A stretch of 64,000 bases of DNA. It comes from Paramacrobiotus metropolitanus. Lineage: Eukaryota > Tardigrada > Eutardigrada > Parachela > Macrobiotidae. The notes under the pieces are model-generated. The model was not told the origin of the DNA, did no database searches, and saw only the letters and a list, made by a program, of their open reading frames with translations. Positions 48,925 to 62,099 of this stretch are shown here, piece by piece. Location of the stretch: positions 62,001-126,000 of the forward strand of contig NW_026570325.1 of assembly GCF_019649055.1 (NCBI RefSeq), written 5' to 3'. Positions within the stretch are counted from its first letter, which is position 1; each line of letters opens with the position of its first letter. Made by a program: the position numbers and the translations under genes.

Positions 48925-51170
48925 CAAAAAACCTAAGTAATAAAAAGAAATAAGCGGAACAGCGAAAACCCTGACAAACATAGGAGAACATTTTCCATAA
49001 GAACACATACACACAATGAGAACACATTCGAATGTATAAAATAACATAAGAAAACATATTTTATAAGAAAACATAAGAAAGCAAGAAACTAGGTAACCAA
49101 GCCAATTAATTTTTTCACACCGCTCTCACACGATTGCAGAAGCCGACTTAAGGGGTTGGTGGTTGAAGTGATTTCCACCAGCCGTTTTGGATGTTTTTCA
49201 CACACCAGTTTGTAATTTTTTTAGAATACTAGAGTTGTGGCATTTTCCTATGGAATTATCGTTAATTTATTCCAAACTTTCTGCCATCGCAGCTGATATA
49301 AATACGCGTCGCACAGTCTACGCCAGTTTTGTGGTGCTTCTTGAGGCGACCATGTACATTCTGCTTGGACAGTATAGATAAACAGACAGAGTTATCAGAG
49401 CCGCACACTTCATATTTATAGTGCACATTAGTACCCTTGAAATTTTAAACCGCTGAAGTAAAATTTTTCAAAAAAATAGTTTAGGTTCGTTATATTATAG
49501 CCATTCTATAGTGCATTTTATTTCCCGGAAAAAATTCTCTGATACCTCTGGCAACGTCGGGTTAAATAGGCCGGGAATTTGCAGAATACAAAGTGCAAAA
49601 TGCTGCTGCATATAAGTATAGTAAGGCTCGTAAGCTAATTCCGTGCAGCCTGGGCGGCAGCGCACTTATTTTATCGAGTTTGAGCAGTTTGATCGAAGTT
49701 TGTTATGTTAATTTAACAATTTTAATTAACTTGTTTTTGACGGTTTACAACAGAACAAGTCGAAGCATGGCTGAATTTCTTGAATAATGGGATTATTACA
49801 GAACTTTTATTATTAAAAGATTTAACTACAGTACTTGGTTAACAAGATATGCACAATTACAGTACAGTCGGTAACGCCCGTATGCCAGCAGAAATAATTA
49901 TGTACATGTATGCTACATTGTATAATTGTGCGCTTAAAAGTCAATCCTATAACATAGTTAGTAATAAGTTGTTATAAGTAGTTATAGTTATAAGTATTCG
50001 CAAAAAGTATACGTACTGTGCAAAGCTATATTATGTCGAATCAAAAATGCAAAATAACAGTCAACAGATAATTTATCTATCATTAATTGCAGTGCACTAA
50101 AGTCCAACAGATTGCTGTTGCATGGGTTTGTGTGCTGACACCAAAATAAACAGGGCAAAAATCATTATCGATCGCATCTGCATCGGCTTTGCACGAAGAT
50201 AAACCGTGCACGAGTGGGCCCGGTGCGATTAAACCGCAGTTATACAGTTACTATCGTGGTAGATAGTGAGAGAACTTCATGCAGCATAGCTGTTTTCAGT
50301 AAATGTCTGCATATTTTAATTTAGCCTGGCTAACCACCAGCATAGAAATTATATACTGCTAACTTATTCCACACGTTCATATTAGACCCATAACCGTTTA
50401 TTATTTTAAAGTAAAGCCAAGTATGGCTAAAGAATTTGCACATTGCAGTAGTGTATTTTTTTACTGGCACATTCTGCAGAAGCGTTACATATCTCGCCCT
50501 TTTTAGGCAAAATGCAATGAACTGCGTAGTGACCTGAAGAGTGGACGGGTTGTGCATTACTGCATAGTGCTGCTGCACTTAATGGTTGTGCGGATGGTGT
50601 GAATTGTTAACTGTGGGAAATGGCCGGTACGGAAGTGATAAATGCCGACCGGATAAACCACGGCTCCATGTTTGAGGGGGGAGCGGCACAGCACTGGATC
50701 TAACTGCTGCCGTGTGCCATTCCATTCGTGCCACGAAAGTTGGTGCAGTATGTCTGTCCGTTGGGCACCACGAAGTTTTCTTCGATGTATTGTTGGAAGC
50801 AGTACAGTTCAGGTAACTGGGCGACGCGGTGAGCTTATTGTAATGCTATTTTCAGAGAAAGCGCGCTCAGTATGGGATCAGACAACCACTGTCTCCGGAG
50901 CGCGTCAGCATTGGAAGTGCGTTGTCGATTGTGGCGGTTACGTTGGGCAAGGCTGGCGAAAACCTTGTCGGATGTACTGCAGCTACAGCAGGTACTACTG
51001 AATGAGTTCCAAGGACTGAAATAGTGATCATTAATGGACACTGTACGTGGTAACGTGGCCATCGCTAAAAAATATTTTGTCCATCATTGCTGTAAAAGGC
51101 TGCAAAAGGCAAAATTTTTACAAAATTCAAATAATATTTAATAAACCAAAATGGGTTTTTAAATTTTACA
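48925..51170. other. Long stretch without recognisable genes
   Basis: ORFs at 50330-50578, 50672-51001 (both strands) and elsewhere have no known motif. A minus-strand open stretch near 50700-50820 looks mildly protein-like but has no start or partner exon. Confidence 0.35.
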
Positions 51171-52223
51171 TTAATTATTTCTGTTAATATTTTGTTAGTT
51201 TCTCTTTTTTTCCTGTTTCTGCAGCTGAAAAACAATGTCTTCCGCATATCTAAACTTCTTTGTAGCAAAGAGAGCTTTTAATAACCTCGCGAGCATACCC
51301 GCCAAAATGCATTGTGGCGGCCATGTTGTCTGTACCAGCGGTCTGCCTCTCTACTGTCCAGTGTCCAGTGGACAATGGCTGCTGGTTTATGGCATCTATG
51401 TTTTGCGGATATGTGAAACGGCGCAAACCCTTCTGGTCCTGTTGCTTACTGACCGGCATTTAGAAAGATTTTTTTAATAATTCAGAGACGCTGCAAAACG
51501 CTAAAACTTAAACGCCAAAGGCTACAGCTATATCAACTAGCTATTGAGAGCAAGTTGATTCAAGGGAATCATATTCCCAGAAAATGTATCGGAAGCGCTT
51601 TTTCGCTCTGTCGCGCCGGCAACCACCTTACCCACACCGTAGGAATCGACCACCATCAATGCCCAACTGGCGCAGTTTGCACCTACCGTTGCACTTACAG
51701 TTTCAATTTGAACTCTAACAAAAAATTTCTTGATAGTCCGAGCACTACCGGGTTAATGGTCGATGCCAAATACATACACCCTGTTGCTTCACGTAAAAAC
51801 GTTACGGGGATGCACGAGTGTTGACGTGCATCCCCATAATCCACAGCACTGCCATGCACACGTACATACATATGTACAATTGTAGTTACCAATATTTATT
51901 CGTTCACTAATAATCTATGCTCCAGATACCGTTTTAATAGAAATTCATGATAATTAACTATTTTTATAGAATTTATATCATTTCCGCAGCAAAAATCGCG
52001 TCGGCTTCGCGGTCCGAGCGAAAATTCGAAATTTTTTTATACGACATACGGACTTTACAGGCTATAGAGTTCTTCGTTTGACTTTTTGCCTTTCAACTTT
52101 CGCTACAGGGAAACAGTTATTTGATGTGTTTCTGCTATTTTTAATGGAGTTTCCAGCAGTTTTCTTACCCAGTTTGCCCGCTGGCTCCGCACTTTGAAGT
52201 CTAGTTCGACATTTGTACATAAA
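51171..52223. other. Stretch without recognisable genes
   Basis: A pyrimidine tract and CTGCAG at 51200-51225 precede an 80-codon ORF at 51235-51477 with no known domain. A hairpin GGGGATGCACG...CGTGCATCCCC lies at 51806-51835. Confidence 0.35.
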
Positions 52224-52424
52224 TACTGTACCCTAACCCTGCACTTGAAGGAAATTTGTACGCTATGAGCGGCACGGTGCTGTATAGCCGGATAAACGTT
52301 CAGCCTATTCACGTTCTAACATGCACTAGCTGCAAGCGGTGTATGTGAATGGTGAATGCGGTCGTACAAGTGCGTGTGGCTGCACTGTACAAATTTCCTT
52401 CAAGTGCAGGGTTAGGATACAGTA
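52224..52424. repeat. Inverted repeat, 38-bp arms with one mismatch
   Basis: 52224-52261 (containing CTAACCCTGCACTTGAAGG) pairs with 52387-52424, with a 125-bp spacer. Confidence 0.92.
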
Positions 52425-55400
52425 CATCATTTGCCCAGACAGCTTCCACAAATACCCGTCATATTGAACAGTAATCCAGATATCGACACGATTTGCTGCT
52501 CGAATTTACTCCAAATTGGTCGCGCATCCTTATATCAGATCGCTCTCAGGGTGGCCACCATTGACTTTTCACTATTTCGGTCCCTGAGTGAGTCGGCGAA
52601 ACAGGTGCGAAGTAGAATCTGGAAGTCGGAAGTGGATCGAACTCATAGAACTGTGGTTAATGGTAGAAACGCGAAAACGCCGCGCACAGCGGCCGAAATG
52701 ACAAACTTGCAGAAGAAAATTATGTGGTCCAGGATAACCGTTTTACCAGGGTCCAAAGTTGTTAGTTGTGATGTTGCCTAAAGCAAAATATTTGACAATA
52801 AGATTTTTTATAAAGTGAAAAAGCATCACAGTTTGTCAAAAAAAAGTCAAAGTTGGTTGTTCGTCGGATTATCTTTAGCTTAAAATGTTTATTTAGACGG
52901 ATGGAATTTCTCAATATGTACAAAGCGAGCTTCGCTCAGCAATTATACGTACAATCAAATGAAGATAAAGTAACATGCACAACTTGTTGCGCGCTGCAGA
53001 AAACAATCAAGAAAATGCTTGGACTGAAACTTTTAAGTTCCACACTGCCGTATCACACATGGTTCGCAGACTCCCTGCTGCTTTTCAGTTAACTGTTTCC
53101 TGCGCCGCCGGAGGTATGTAGTAACCAAAGTAAAACCAATACTATCCAGTACAATTATTTGCCAAGCGCGGACGCGCGAGGCACACCTCGTATATATCGA
53201 TGATTTAGTAGGCATGGTTACATAACTAAGAGTTTTATTTCATTAACGGGTACCTTCAGTAATTCATTTCCAGTGCAAAGGAGCTTTGAAATTTTCGCAG
53301 TATCTTTTCCTTTCTGCTTGAAAATGCCTCTTGAACAGAAGAAAACCATTAACCATGCGAATATGCAATGGGAACGTCACAGAGCAGCAGTAGAGGTTTA
53401 ACAGGACCACGTTATATATTCGAAAGATTAAGTTGTACCTACTGGGTGACTGCGTGAATAATTTCCAGTCCTTAATACTTCTTGCTTCCGTAAGTACGTA
53501 CTGCGTACTGTAAAAAGCGGCGGCGGTCTATAGTTAGCGTGCCGTAGTACTGCGGTATTGTTGATTTTCGAGTACTGTTGATTTTAATTATTTTAATAAA
53601 TTGCAATTCAATTCGAATTAAAGCAGGTATTTTGTTTCCGGCTAAGGTGTCTAGCATGGACTTTAAACGTGGCTAAAAGTGTTAATAATTTTATTGTGTA
53701 ACGCGGTTTAATACAGAGTTACTTATATAACCACAACTTTATGATTGGTGGTTCATGCCTCATACCAAGTCATACGCCCTTTCCTTGAGCAGCTGCGCCA
53801 GTTGATGCAATCGACTGATCTGAAAACCGATATAACCAAGATATGTGCCGATAATTCTGTATACAGTTTTTTGTATATTAATTTTGGACTCACTGACAAG
53901 AAACGTGGAAAAATAATATCTGTAATGTAGATTCTGTACGATGCGTATTGATAGTAGTCCATAAATGTATCCAGTACCATCTATCTTCCAGCAGTTTACG
54001 CTGTTTTGCTAGCATACAGATGAAGTTTTGTGGACCACATTACAACGGATTTTGTGTCTTTACCCTTAAATCTTTTTTTTATGAACTTTTTTTAACCCAC
54101 TTGTTCTGTTTTGGCACACGATAATTCGCTGTGTAGTCAAACAGACAGTGTAATTTTATTTCTACGCCGGGAAATTTTGCGTGTTTAGTAATAATACTGT
54201 TCAGACGATTTTTATAAAAAAGAATCATGTTTACCGTTTTTGAGCCAATAGCAAGTGCCTGCATTGGGCCGGAAGTTAAAGATCTCCTGCCAAAACATGA
54301 GACAACCTTTGTGTGAGATAATCACTGATCAGCTTGAAATTTCAGTTTAGAATATAAATTAGGGTCAGTATAAAATAATAAATTAGGGTCTGTATAGAAT
54401 AATGTATTTTCAAGGTTTTTCAAAAGAAATTTTCAAACAAGATACCTGAGCGCGCTCAATAAGAAGCAGAAGAATTATCTAATACGCTTTCCGGATGCGA
54501 ATATAAGCACTTCGAAAGCAGGGCACTGAAAATCAGATTCCGGTATTACAGAGAACAAAGGTCAAGAAAGTGCATGTAACGTAGACGGTACAGTACGCCT
54601 TCTCTGCCATCTCTGCCGCTTTTATACGTAACAACGCGACCAAAGAAACGACGAAAATATGTAAATTATTCATTTATTTCGCGCCCACGAACGGAATTTT
54701 GCGTGAACTGATCGGCGCGTAATTACTTTAAAATTGCATTTCATCAGTCTCTCTACGCAGGCTTTCTGCAAACCCGCGCACAATCAAGTTTCGCACCCAC
54801 ATTAACATGTAATTAGCACCAGTTAAATGTATTTATACACACATACGAAGCATAATATATAATTTTGCATTCTGCATTTTTTAATCTCCGTTTAGAAAAT
54901 AAATATATTAGATGTGAGAATATTTGTTAAAATTCACTAATATGCATAATTTCGTACTTTACCATAGGCTTATATACAGATACTGTATAATTATTACAAC
55001 GTGATTAATTAGAACGATGCTTGTACTGCACAATTAGGAAATAATTTTTCGCCCAAGGAAGTGATTCTCGTCCGGTTGTGTTGAAGAGGATTCAGCTAAT
55101 ACAGCAAGCTGAATTCCACCGCCGCACAGGAACGTAGTATTTGTTTATACCAGCAAATACGTATTTCCGGCTTCTAGAGCTTGGTAGGTCGGTATTTCAG
55201 ATAGACTGTTTCTTTGATTTTTTTTCTAATATTATTTGCCGGCTGGATGCAGTGAATCCCATTCAATGTGACTGGTTGTCCGCGAGACCAGTTATACAGT
55301 GCAGCCGTGGAGAAAACGTTAGTTTTGCATTCGTACATTCCATGAAAAATACAGCACGTGTAGCATGCACTCATATTAATTGTTATTTTAATTTTTCAAT

Positions 55401-55735
55401 ATTCTAGACAAGAAATTTTTTATAAGCTGTACTTTTTATTTAATGGATCCGCGTGTGTGAATGCATTTTACTGTATAAACTGGAGCACGTAAGAATATAC
55501 ACGGATCATCGATCTGGCTAAAGAAGGACATAAAACAAAACAAAAATGTGCTTCGGGGTGCGCGAAAGTGAAAGTTTTTGTGCATGTACACGAATATGGT
55601 GCGATGGATGATCTTAAGGGCTACTTCCCTTAAAATTATTATTTACAAATGTAAAAGTCATTAAATATGGTGTGGTCGGCTTGTCATTCTTTTCTTTATT
55701 TTACCTGTGGTACAACGTAATTTTATAATAGTTGG
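52425..55735. other. Long AT-rich stretch without recognisable genes
   Basis: ORFs at 52431-52781, 52853-53092 and 55141-55407 show no motif. A short tandem duplication (AAATTAGGGTC, period about 28) lies at 54355-54405. Confidence 0.35.
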
Positions 55736-55979
55736 AAACATCAACATTTTTTACAACATCCAGAACTTCATTAAACTTTTCTGCTCCTTCCATCGTTCCC
55801 ATAACCGATGCCGCGTTGCCGCGCTGTATCTCCAGCGACAATCTTTGGCGTAAAAATTCATGAGAACGGGCTTTGCCTGTGTGTTGCTCGAGTCGTTTGC
55901 CCAGTGCGTTGATACTGGCGATAGCGCACGGTCCCCAAGGGCCCATAGTTTCGAAAGCTATCGGTGCGAAGATGTACAA
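55736..55979 (-). mobile_element. Non-LTR retrotransposon 3' fragment
   Basis: The frame from 55979 reads FAPIAFETMGPWGPCA, then HEFLRQRLSLEIQRGNAASV and MGTMEGAEKF. It belongs to the same 3' domain family as 34942-36559 but is a different subfamily in the last residues. Confidence 0.75.
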
Positions 55980-56169
55980 AGTATCTGCCGCTTAGGTACA
56001 AATAAAGCCGGGACTTCTTTTCTTCCGCTTCTTAGTCTTAGGTCATTCTTAGACTTAGGCTGAATAGCCTGTGTGTTTCGTATTAGCACTTGATAATTGT
56101 TACTCGTATCAATTTCGCAAATGTTTGCAAACAATCTTCAGGTCATCGTATATTCCGGTGACCAGCCGA

Positions 56170-57057
56170 ATTACAGTGCAATCTGAGAAAGCCTGAAAGG
56201 CACTCAAAAGCTTGTGCTGTGTTGGCGGCACCAATCTTTTCAAAACGGAAGCTGATAAGTTAACCGAGTCGTTTGCAAAACAACAGCAAACGTGGACAGA
56301 AAGCTGCGTTTTCAACAAAAGTACAGCAGTGCAGTGCGTAAATACGTACATCATGGTAGTTTATTTCGTGCCATCAAATTTTAATAATTGTTTTATGTTT
56401 TCTGTTGCTGAAAGAATCTGGAAAGCCCGGGTGTGGTATAGAAATTTTGACCAATTACAACTTTAGCATTTGCTTGTCTCGGCTTCAGTGACTCTCATAG
56501 TGCGACTCTTATAAGGAGGTAAAAACGGTTTAACGTAAAAAACTTGGGTATTGAACTACGAATGAAACTGTTTTTTTTTGCAGACTCAAAAAACGCCGAT
56601 GAGAAGATAGCGCGGCATTGTAAGTCGATGTATCAACAGTTATCATCAGTTTAACAGTGCTATGCGCAGACAGCGCGTGTTGCAGCATTTGCTGGAGCAT
56701 TTTTGCTTGTTGTAACGTTACAGCACAACTTATGCTATTAATAATGTGTGTACTTATTGCCCTTACACTATAACAATATTTCTGTTGTCAGTAATACACC
56801 ATTAAATTGACTCAGTTTCCTTACCAACAGTGAAGCTAAAATTTAGCTTCCAAAAATTTTTTATGAAGTACTGCAGTTATTCAATATTTAAATTAAGCTA
56901 ATCGTCCCTTATGAAATACAAAAAACTGCGTTTAAAGTGCGTATGATTCAATCGCTTCCCGTTATCCAGGTTGTTTTGCAGATCCTTTTAAGTGGGGAGA
57001 ATATCGATTGTGATGACGGTTTTCAGCAGAAAATTGGTTTTTTTCACTGGAAAAATG
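56170..57057. repeat. Segmental duplication flank shared with 26065-26490
   Basis: 56200-56300 shares GAGTCGTTTGCAAAACAA and GCAAACGT with 26195-26220. A neighbouring block (GCTGATAAGT...CTTCCGTTTT) is inverted between the two sites. From 57000 the sequence aligns directly into exon 1 of the Ig-like gene. Confidence 0.6.
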
Positions 57058-59701
57058 ATGAAGAAATCTCCGGCAACAAATTTCGGGTTGTTTTTATTAA
57101 TTTCTGCGAGTATTTGGAAATTGTGTGCACCATGCCCAACAAAATCTGAGGATAGGTACTCTCGAGCGGAGGCCGCAGTGGATCGCATAACGACGATACT
57201 GGAAGAATGCTGGAACTATACCGGTAGATAAGTCGACCCACCGGTTCTCTTAACATTGAGCACATACTTAATGCAAAACAGAATTGTGTGTCTGCTAGCG
57301 TTTTAGCATTATGTTTTCCTCCTTTACGTAATTGTTATTATTAAACCTAGATATTTTAGGAAAGTGCACCGCTATTGACTGGCCCTAAAAGGCACCGAAG
57401 GGAAACGCGCGGGTAATCAATTTACTTTAAATGAGCTGTTTACCAAGTTTTAAAAAAAAGTTTAAAATATATTATAATATTTTTTTTTAAAAACAGATTT
57501 CCCATTTTCATTTATTATTTTTTGTGTTCGCTAAACTTATATGATTTTCCTGTTTTTAATGCGTTACCGACGTTACCGGCGGAAGTCCCGTTTTCTTGAA
57601 CATGAAGTTCCTTTACTTCGTCCATCACGCATTAATGACAGGAAAATAATATTGAGAAATATATTTATTGAACCAAAAAAGTATAAAATAAAATCTGGGA
57701 ATTTTTCAAACAAACATTATAATAATACATAAACACATAACTGGGTTGGTTTTAAAAAATATTTGGGTTGCCGCTCCGTATGGGTCTTTTAGTGCCAGCC
57801 AACAGCAGTGCACTTTCCTAATTAAATTGCATTTTCTTGATTTATGCGTCGACGTGACCGGCGAAAGCCCTTTTTCTTGAACATATACATACATGTACAG
57901 ATATACCGGGTGGCCGAACAAAATGGCCCTCTCTGTTTTCGGCTTGTTTCTCTCGAACCGCTCATCGCACCACAAACTGTTAAGACTCATTCGAGAGATA
58001 ATTTTATTGGCCACTCAAAATAACAAAACTTATTTATGAGAATAAGCTACGCGGATTAATAATTATGCCAGTTGAAATTACGTAAAAGATAATTGTGGCC
58101 CAGCTCGCTTGAGTCAGAATCTCGCGACAATTTTTCCCGTGTGCGATATTTGAATATTGTTGAATGTTCTAGTAAGATCAATGGTTTCTTTTTCCAACAT
58201 TAAAAATTTTATTGGCATGCTGCTTGCGTAAGTTGAGCTAAACGGTCAGCACATTTTGTGACTTTACGAAAAAATTCCAATTTTTTTTCTGATTCTTTTT
58301 TGCTGTTTTTGTTAACATATTTTTTGCGCGACAGGCCGCAATAAAGAACGTCGGTTTAACTGGATAATGTAGCCAAGATATTGTCCTTACAGAAATAAGT
58401 TTGATCGAAATCAGTTTCCCACTCACTAATGAAAAAAATTATTTTCGAGAGGTTTTTCTGCGGATTTCATGAAAATTTATTGCGTAAGGCCTCAGGCCTC
58501 CTGTGTGTTGACCGAAAAGGGTCACTGAAAAGCTGAAGTTCAAACCAGTAAAAAAAATATGGAATAATCCCTCTATCAGAAATCGAAAGATGGCAGTCAG
58601 CCAGTCACTAACTTGTTCAGCTGGATAGCAGGATTTTTCAATTTAGAGCTGGGAAATTCGAATTATGTTTCCCGGGGTGCCTCCATTCCACCCTTTTTTG
58701 TAAAACGATTTAATGAAAATTCAAACCTGTTTCTATTGTCCGGTTAACTTAGTTTTTATATGTCATAAGGATTGCCCTTTTGAATGAGACTAATACGAAG
58801 TCAGTCAGACACTGTACAGATTCAGCACGCCCCGATAAAATTAATCAGATGGCCATTTTGTTCAGCCACCCGGTAGAGAACCTTAACTCCACTGTTTCGA
58901 TTATTACTTGTGTTTGCAGCCTATCGCCAGATCGAGCAGGCGCACATAAGGTACTCGAGGAAAAATCCTGTATGGCTGCCGGCGCTCTCTTCGCCCACAC
59001 CCGATCCTAAAGGTAACGTGCGGCGGCCGTATTTGGACGAAACGATCAGCCTGGTATGTGCGCCTGGCCCGACTCAGCCGAATATTGTGTGGAAACATAA
59101 CGGTCACGTGATGGCCGCCCAGCAGACCGTGGGCGACCTTCGCTATACCCGCACCAGCGACAACACCCTTATCCTGTACAATATCACCTACGCGGCGTGG
59201 GGCAAGTTCGAATGTCTGCAGCGGTGTCAGCAGAATGGGATGGAAGCGTTGTGCTTGCAAGCGGAGCACTGGGTGTTTCCCAAACCGTTGCCTGAAGGCC
59301 ACGAGGTGTTCGCGCAGCGAATGCCACCGGTGATTGTGCCGCGATATATGCCGTTTTCGTCCACCTGCCAACTGGCGTTCCCTTGTAGCCAGGATCCGCA
59401 GCAGCACTTCATCTGGCGCTATCACGGAATATATCTTTCCTGGCCGCCGGGTCACTACCTACAGCAGACGTCCTGCATCGAAACCGACCGACAGACGCTG
59501 ATGGTCCACACCAACACCTCCGAAATAACAGGGGCCGATGGCCGCCTACACTGTGCTTCGACGCTGACCCTGCATGTTCCCTGGCCGAATCACACGGGCG
59601 CCAAGCTAGCGTGTTGGGCGCGCTCTGACACCACCCAGCAACAGTGGTTCATCCTTACCACTCCCGTGCAGTTCAACGGAAGCCTGCCATTTCCAGAATA
59701 A
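57058..59701 (+). CDS. Secreted protein with two Ig-like domains, near-copy of the 26495 gene (315 aa)
   Basis: Two exons, 57058-57223 and 58920-59701, with the same lengths and phase as the 26495 gene. The signal peptide is MKKSPATNFGLFLLISASIW. The Ig-like domains differ from the 26495 copy at a minority of positions, for example YLDETISLVC and LILYNITYAAWGKFEC. In domain 1 the first cysteine, the Trp of IVWKHNG and GKFEC are kept. An extra ATG at 57055 gives MMKK. The intron is 1.7 kb instead of 0.4 kb because it carries local duplications and a 968-bp transposon-like insertion. The downstream AATAAA of the other copy reads AATAAT here. The open frame and mild divergence suggest selection on both copies. 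Confidence 0.8.
57906..58873. mobile_element. Tc1/mariner-like non-autonomous element, 968 bp, at a TA site
   Basis: The left end CCGGGTGGCCGAACAAAATG after TA, and the right end mirrors it (CATTTTGTTCAGCCACCCGG) before TA. The TIRs match over about 25 bp with few changes. No transposase ORF is left. It sits inside the intron of the Ig-like gene, where the 26495 copy has no insertion. A TA duplication is typical of Tc1/mariner elements, hence the class call. Confidence 0.7.
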
Positions 59702-60528
59702 CTGACGGTGGCTTGTTTCGTATAGTACGGGAAGACGAAAAACGATACGGCCAAATAATACTCCGTTCATATATTAACAAAATCAGAATTTGATAATTTA
59801 CTTCCGAGCTGTACATATATTTTACACCGGTACATGCATATGACACCGCGCGCAAAATTCAACAGTCAAAAAGGTCAAGAGTTTTCAAAAAACTCAAAAA
59901 GGTCTAGAATTTTCAACTGACATGCAAAACTCATTAGGTTGCGAATTTGTTCATAAATACGCTGCGTGAGAATCAATTACAGTAATTTGCCGGAAATGGC
60001 CGCTGCGGAAGCCGGTCATCAGCTCTGAGGCCGCATTGATAAACCTCCGCGTTTTGCGGCAGCTAGACTGTTCAGCTAAGATCGCCACCCCTCGATCCGG
60101 GCGCGCGCGTAGGTTTGCGACTTGATCCCGTTCAAGGTACCGTCCAAGTAAAATAATATGTTCTCCGTCGGCCTGAATGCCGTATTACACGTACACCGCC
60201 GCAAAGCTTTAAAGCTATAAATACATGAATACAGCAAAATATACGTCTGTATTATTTAATCTTTATATTCATGAAGATATCGATCTATAAATTCTTATAC
60301 ACTTACGTCCTTTTTTTACATCCTTACGTCCTCTTACGGCCTTTTTTTTCTTACATCCTTTTAGCTCCAGATTTTTTTTACTAACGTGCAACGGTAATTA
60401 AACTAATTTTTTTTTATCGTAAGGATGAATGAACTATTCGTTTGCCCTGTATGTACAATTAAAATAGGTAATGAAAATTAATAGTAAGTGCTGAATGCAA
60501 AACACACTCGTATTATGCATGAATAATA
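59702..60528. other. Intergenic, no gene recognised
   Basis: The 3' flank of the Ig-like gene. 59930-60080 resembles 28360-28520 (the flank of the other copy: GGAAATGGCC...GTTTTGCGGCA), so the segmental duplication reaches that far. Pyrimidine-rich tracts lie at 60300-60370. Confidence 0.5.
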
Positions 60529-60612
60529 CTGAATAATACGAATATGTTTTCCATTCGTGCACAAAACGTACTCGTACTGTGCACGAATGGAAAACATATT
60601 CGTATTATTCAG
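60529..60612. repeat. Perfect inverted repeat, 34-bp arms, 16-nt loop
   Basis: 60529-60562 (containing GAATAATACGAATATGTTTT) and 60579-60612 are exact complements. Confidence 0.95.
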
Positions 60613-62099
60613 CATTTGTTAACATTCTAGTCATTCTAGTCGTTAACATTCTAGTCGAACCGCTAACTAACAACAACTTATCGAGAATACAACAAAAAAA
60701 TTTATAATTATTATCAGGTCTTGTTTAATGAGCACTCGCACTGTATAACAGTACAGAATACTGGAATCTGTGATGAAGTCCAAAGGTACTGTACGTACTG
60801 TATGTACTCGTACAGTCAAGTCCACAGTATGTAATGTTAGATTCAGTTCACGTAAAGTCTACGGCAAACATGGCAACAAAGTTTCAAATGACCACTGGAC
60901 TTCAGGAATAATATGTTTGAAAATTTTGACCAATCTATGACCATCACTACATTGAGAGGATTCTAACGCCCTTTATTCAGTGAAAACTGGATGGGGGGAA
61001 CAGTAGTTAACCGCGGAGAACGAAAATCCTGACACAGATGATTATAGTATTCATAAAACATCGCGGGCATCGTCAATCATGTATACAGAGTTACGGATGT
61101 AAGTACAGTAACTAATTGGCGACGTTTCTTTGTCGGCTTGTAAAATTTCTGTGTTTTTGTTTAACAAAATCTATTTTGTCATTATCGATTATGTGCCGAT
61201 GGAGATTGGAGATAAAAATGTTACTTGTCAGACGTTATCAGTCGACGCGGTACGTGATATTCTCAAACCGATAGGTACTATTATATAAGTGTATCACATG
61301 GCCATTCCTGTGATTCCCTCATGCGAAACACGCAGACTGTTTATAAATAGAGTGTATTTATAAATACTTACTCTAGACTTTACGGGCTTCGCGTGTCGGA
61401 AGACTAATATCTGTTGCTTGCGGCGGTGTCGGGTGTACATGTTAAGGCATTTATGTCGACGGAGAATATGAATATATTGCAACAACAGCCTATATGGCTG
61501 CTCTTCTTGTGTGGTGGCGATCAGCCTTTACCACGATTATGCGGCTGTTATGTGATGTACAGATAAGGTTGGCACGGCCGTCGGCGAGGCGGCAGGATCT
61601 GAACATAACAATAATTACTTATGGTTAGGTGGCATCGGTTGGGATGACGCGGTTCATCCCAAGCGGTCAAACGGAAAAACGTAAACACAAGGCATAGCAA
61701 GGTTTCTTATTGCAAGAGATTCAGCAAGAATTAAGGCAAGGGAAGCGGCAGAAGAAGCAAGAATCCCAAGTCTAAAAATGTGAATTGTAGATATCGAGAG
61801 AAAGTCCGGCAGAGTGCATAGAAATGTGAAGAATCGGAACGCTCCAATGCTCAAATTCGGCCGCGTTTGGCACCATTAGAAAGAAGACGAAATTTTACAG
61901 GTGATAGTGTTGTTAAAAGGTTCCCAAGTCTGTTAAGTTTAAAAGCATAAGCGTTTAATCGAGCGAGGAAAATTCTCGATACAGAAGATTAGCCCATAAG
62001 CGTTCTCTCTGCTCCCTTCCTCTGTCTCCGGATCAGCTCAGAAAGTTTTATTACTTTGCGCAGGTAAAAAGAGAGTTGACTCTGTCCTTCTGCACTATT
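60613..62099. other. Intergenic, no gene recognised
   Basis: ORFs at 61294-61485 and 61654-61854 have no motif. Confidence 0.4.

Noticed and set aside
50700-50820. Minus-strand protein-like stretch (LPELYCFQQYIEENF)
   Set aside because: Open for about 38 codons only; no supported acceptor, start codon or known family.
51235-51477. 80-codon ORF after a good pyrimidine tract and CTGCAG
   Set aside because: No domain, no upstream exon in a matching frame, and the frame directly after the acceptor stops early.
25451-52580. Shared words TTGACTTTTCACTATTT at 25455 and 52561
   Set aside because: Similarity is too short to define a repeat; may be chance or an old transposon trace.
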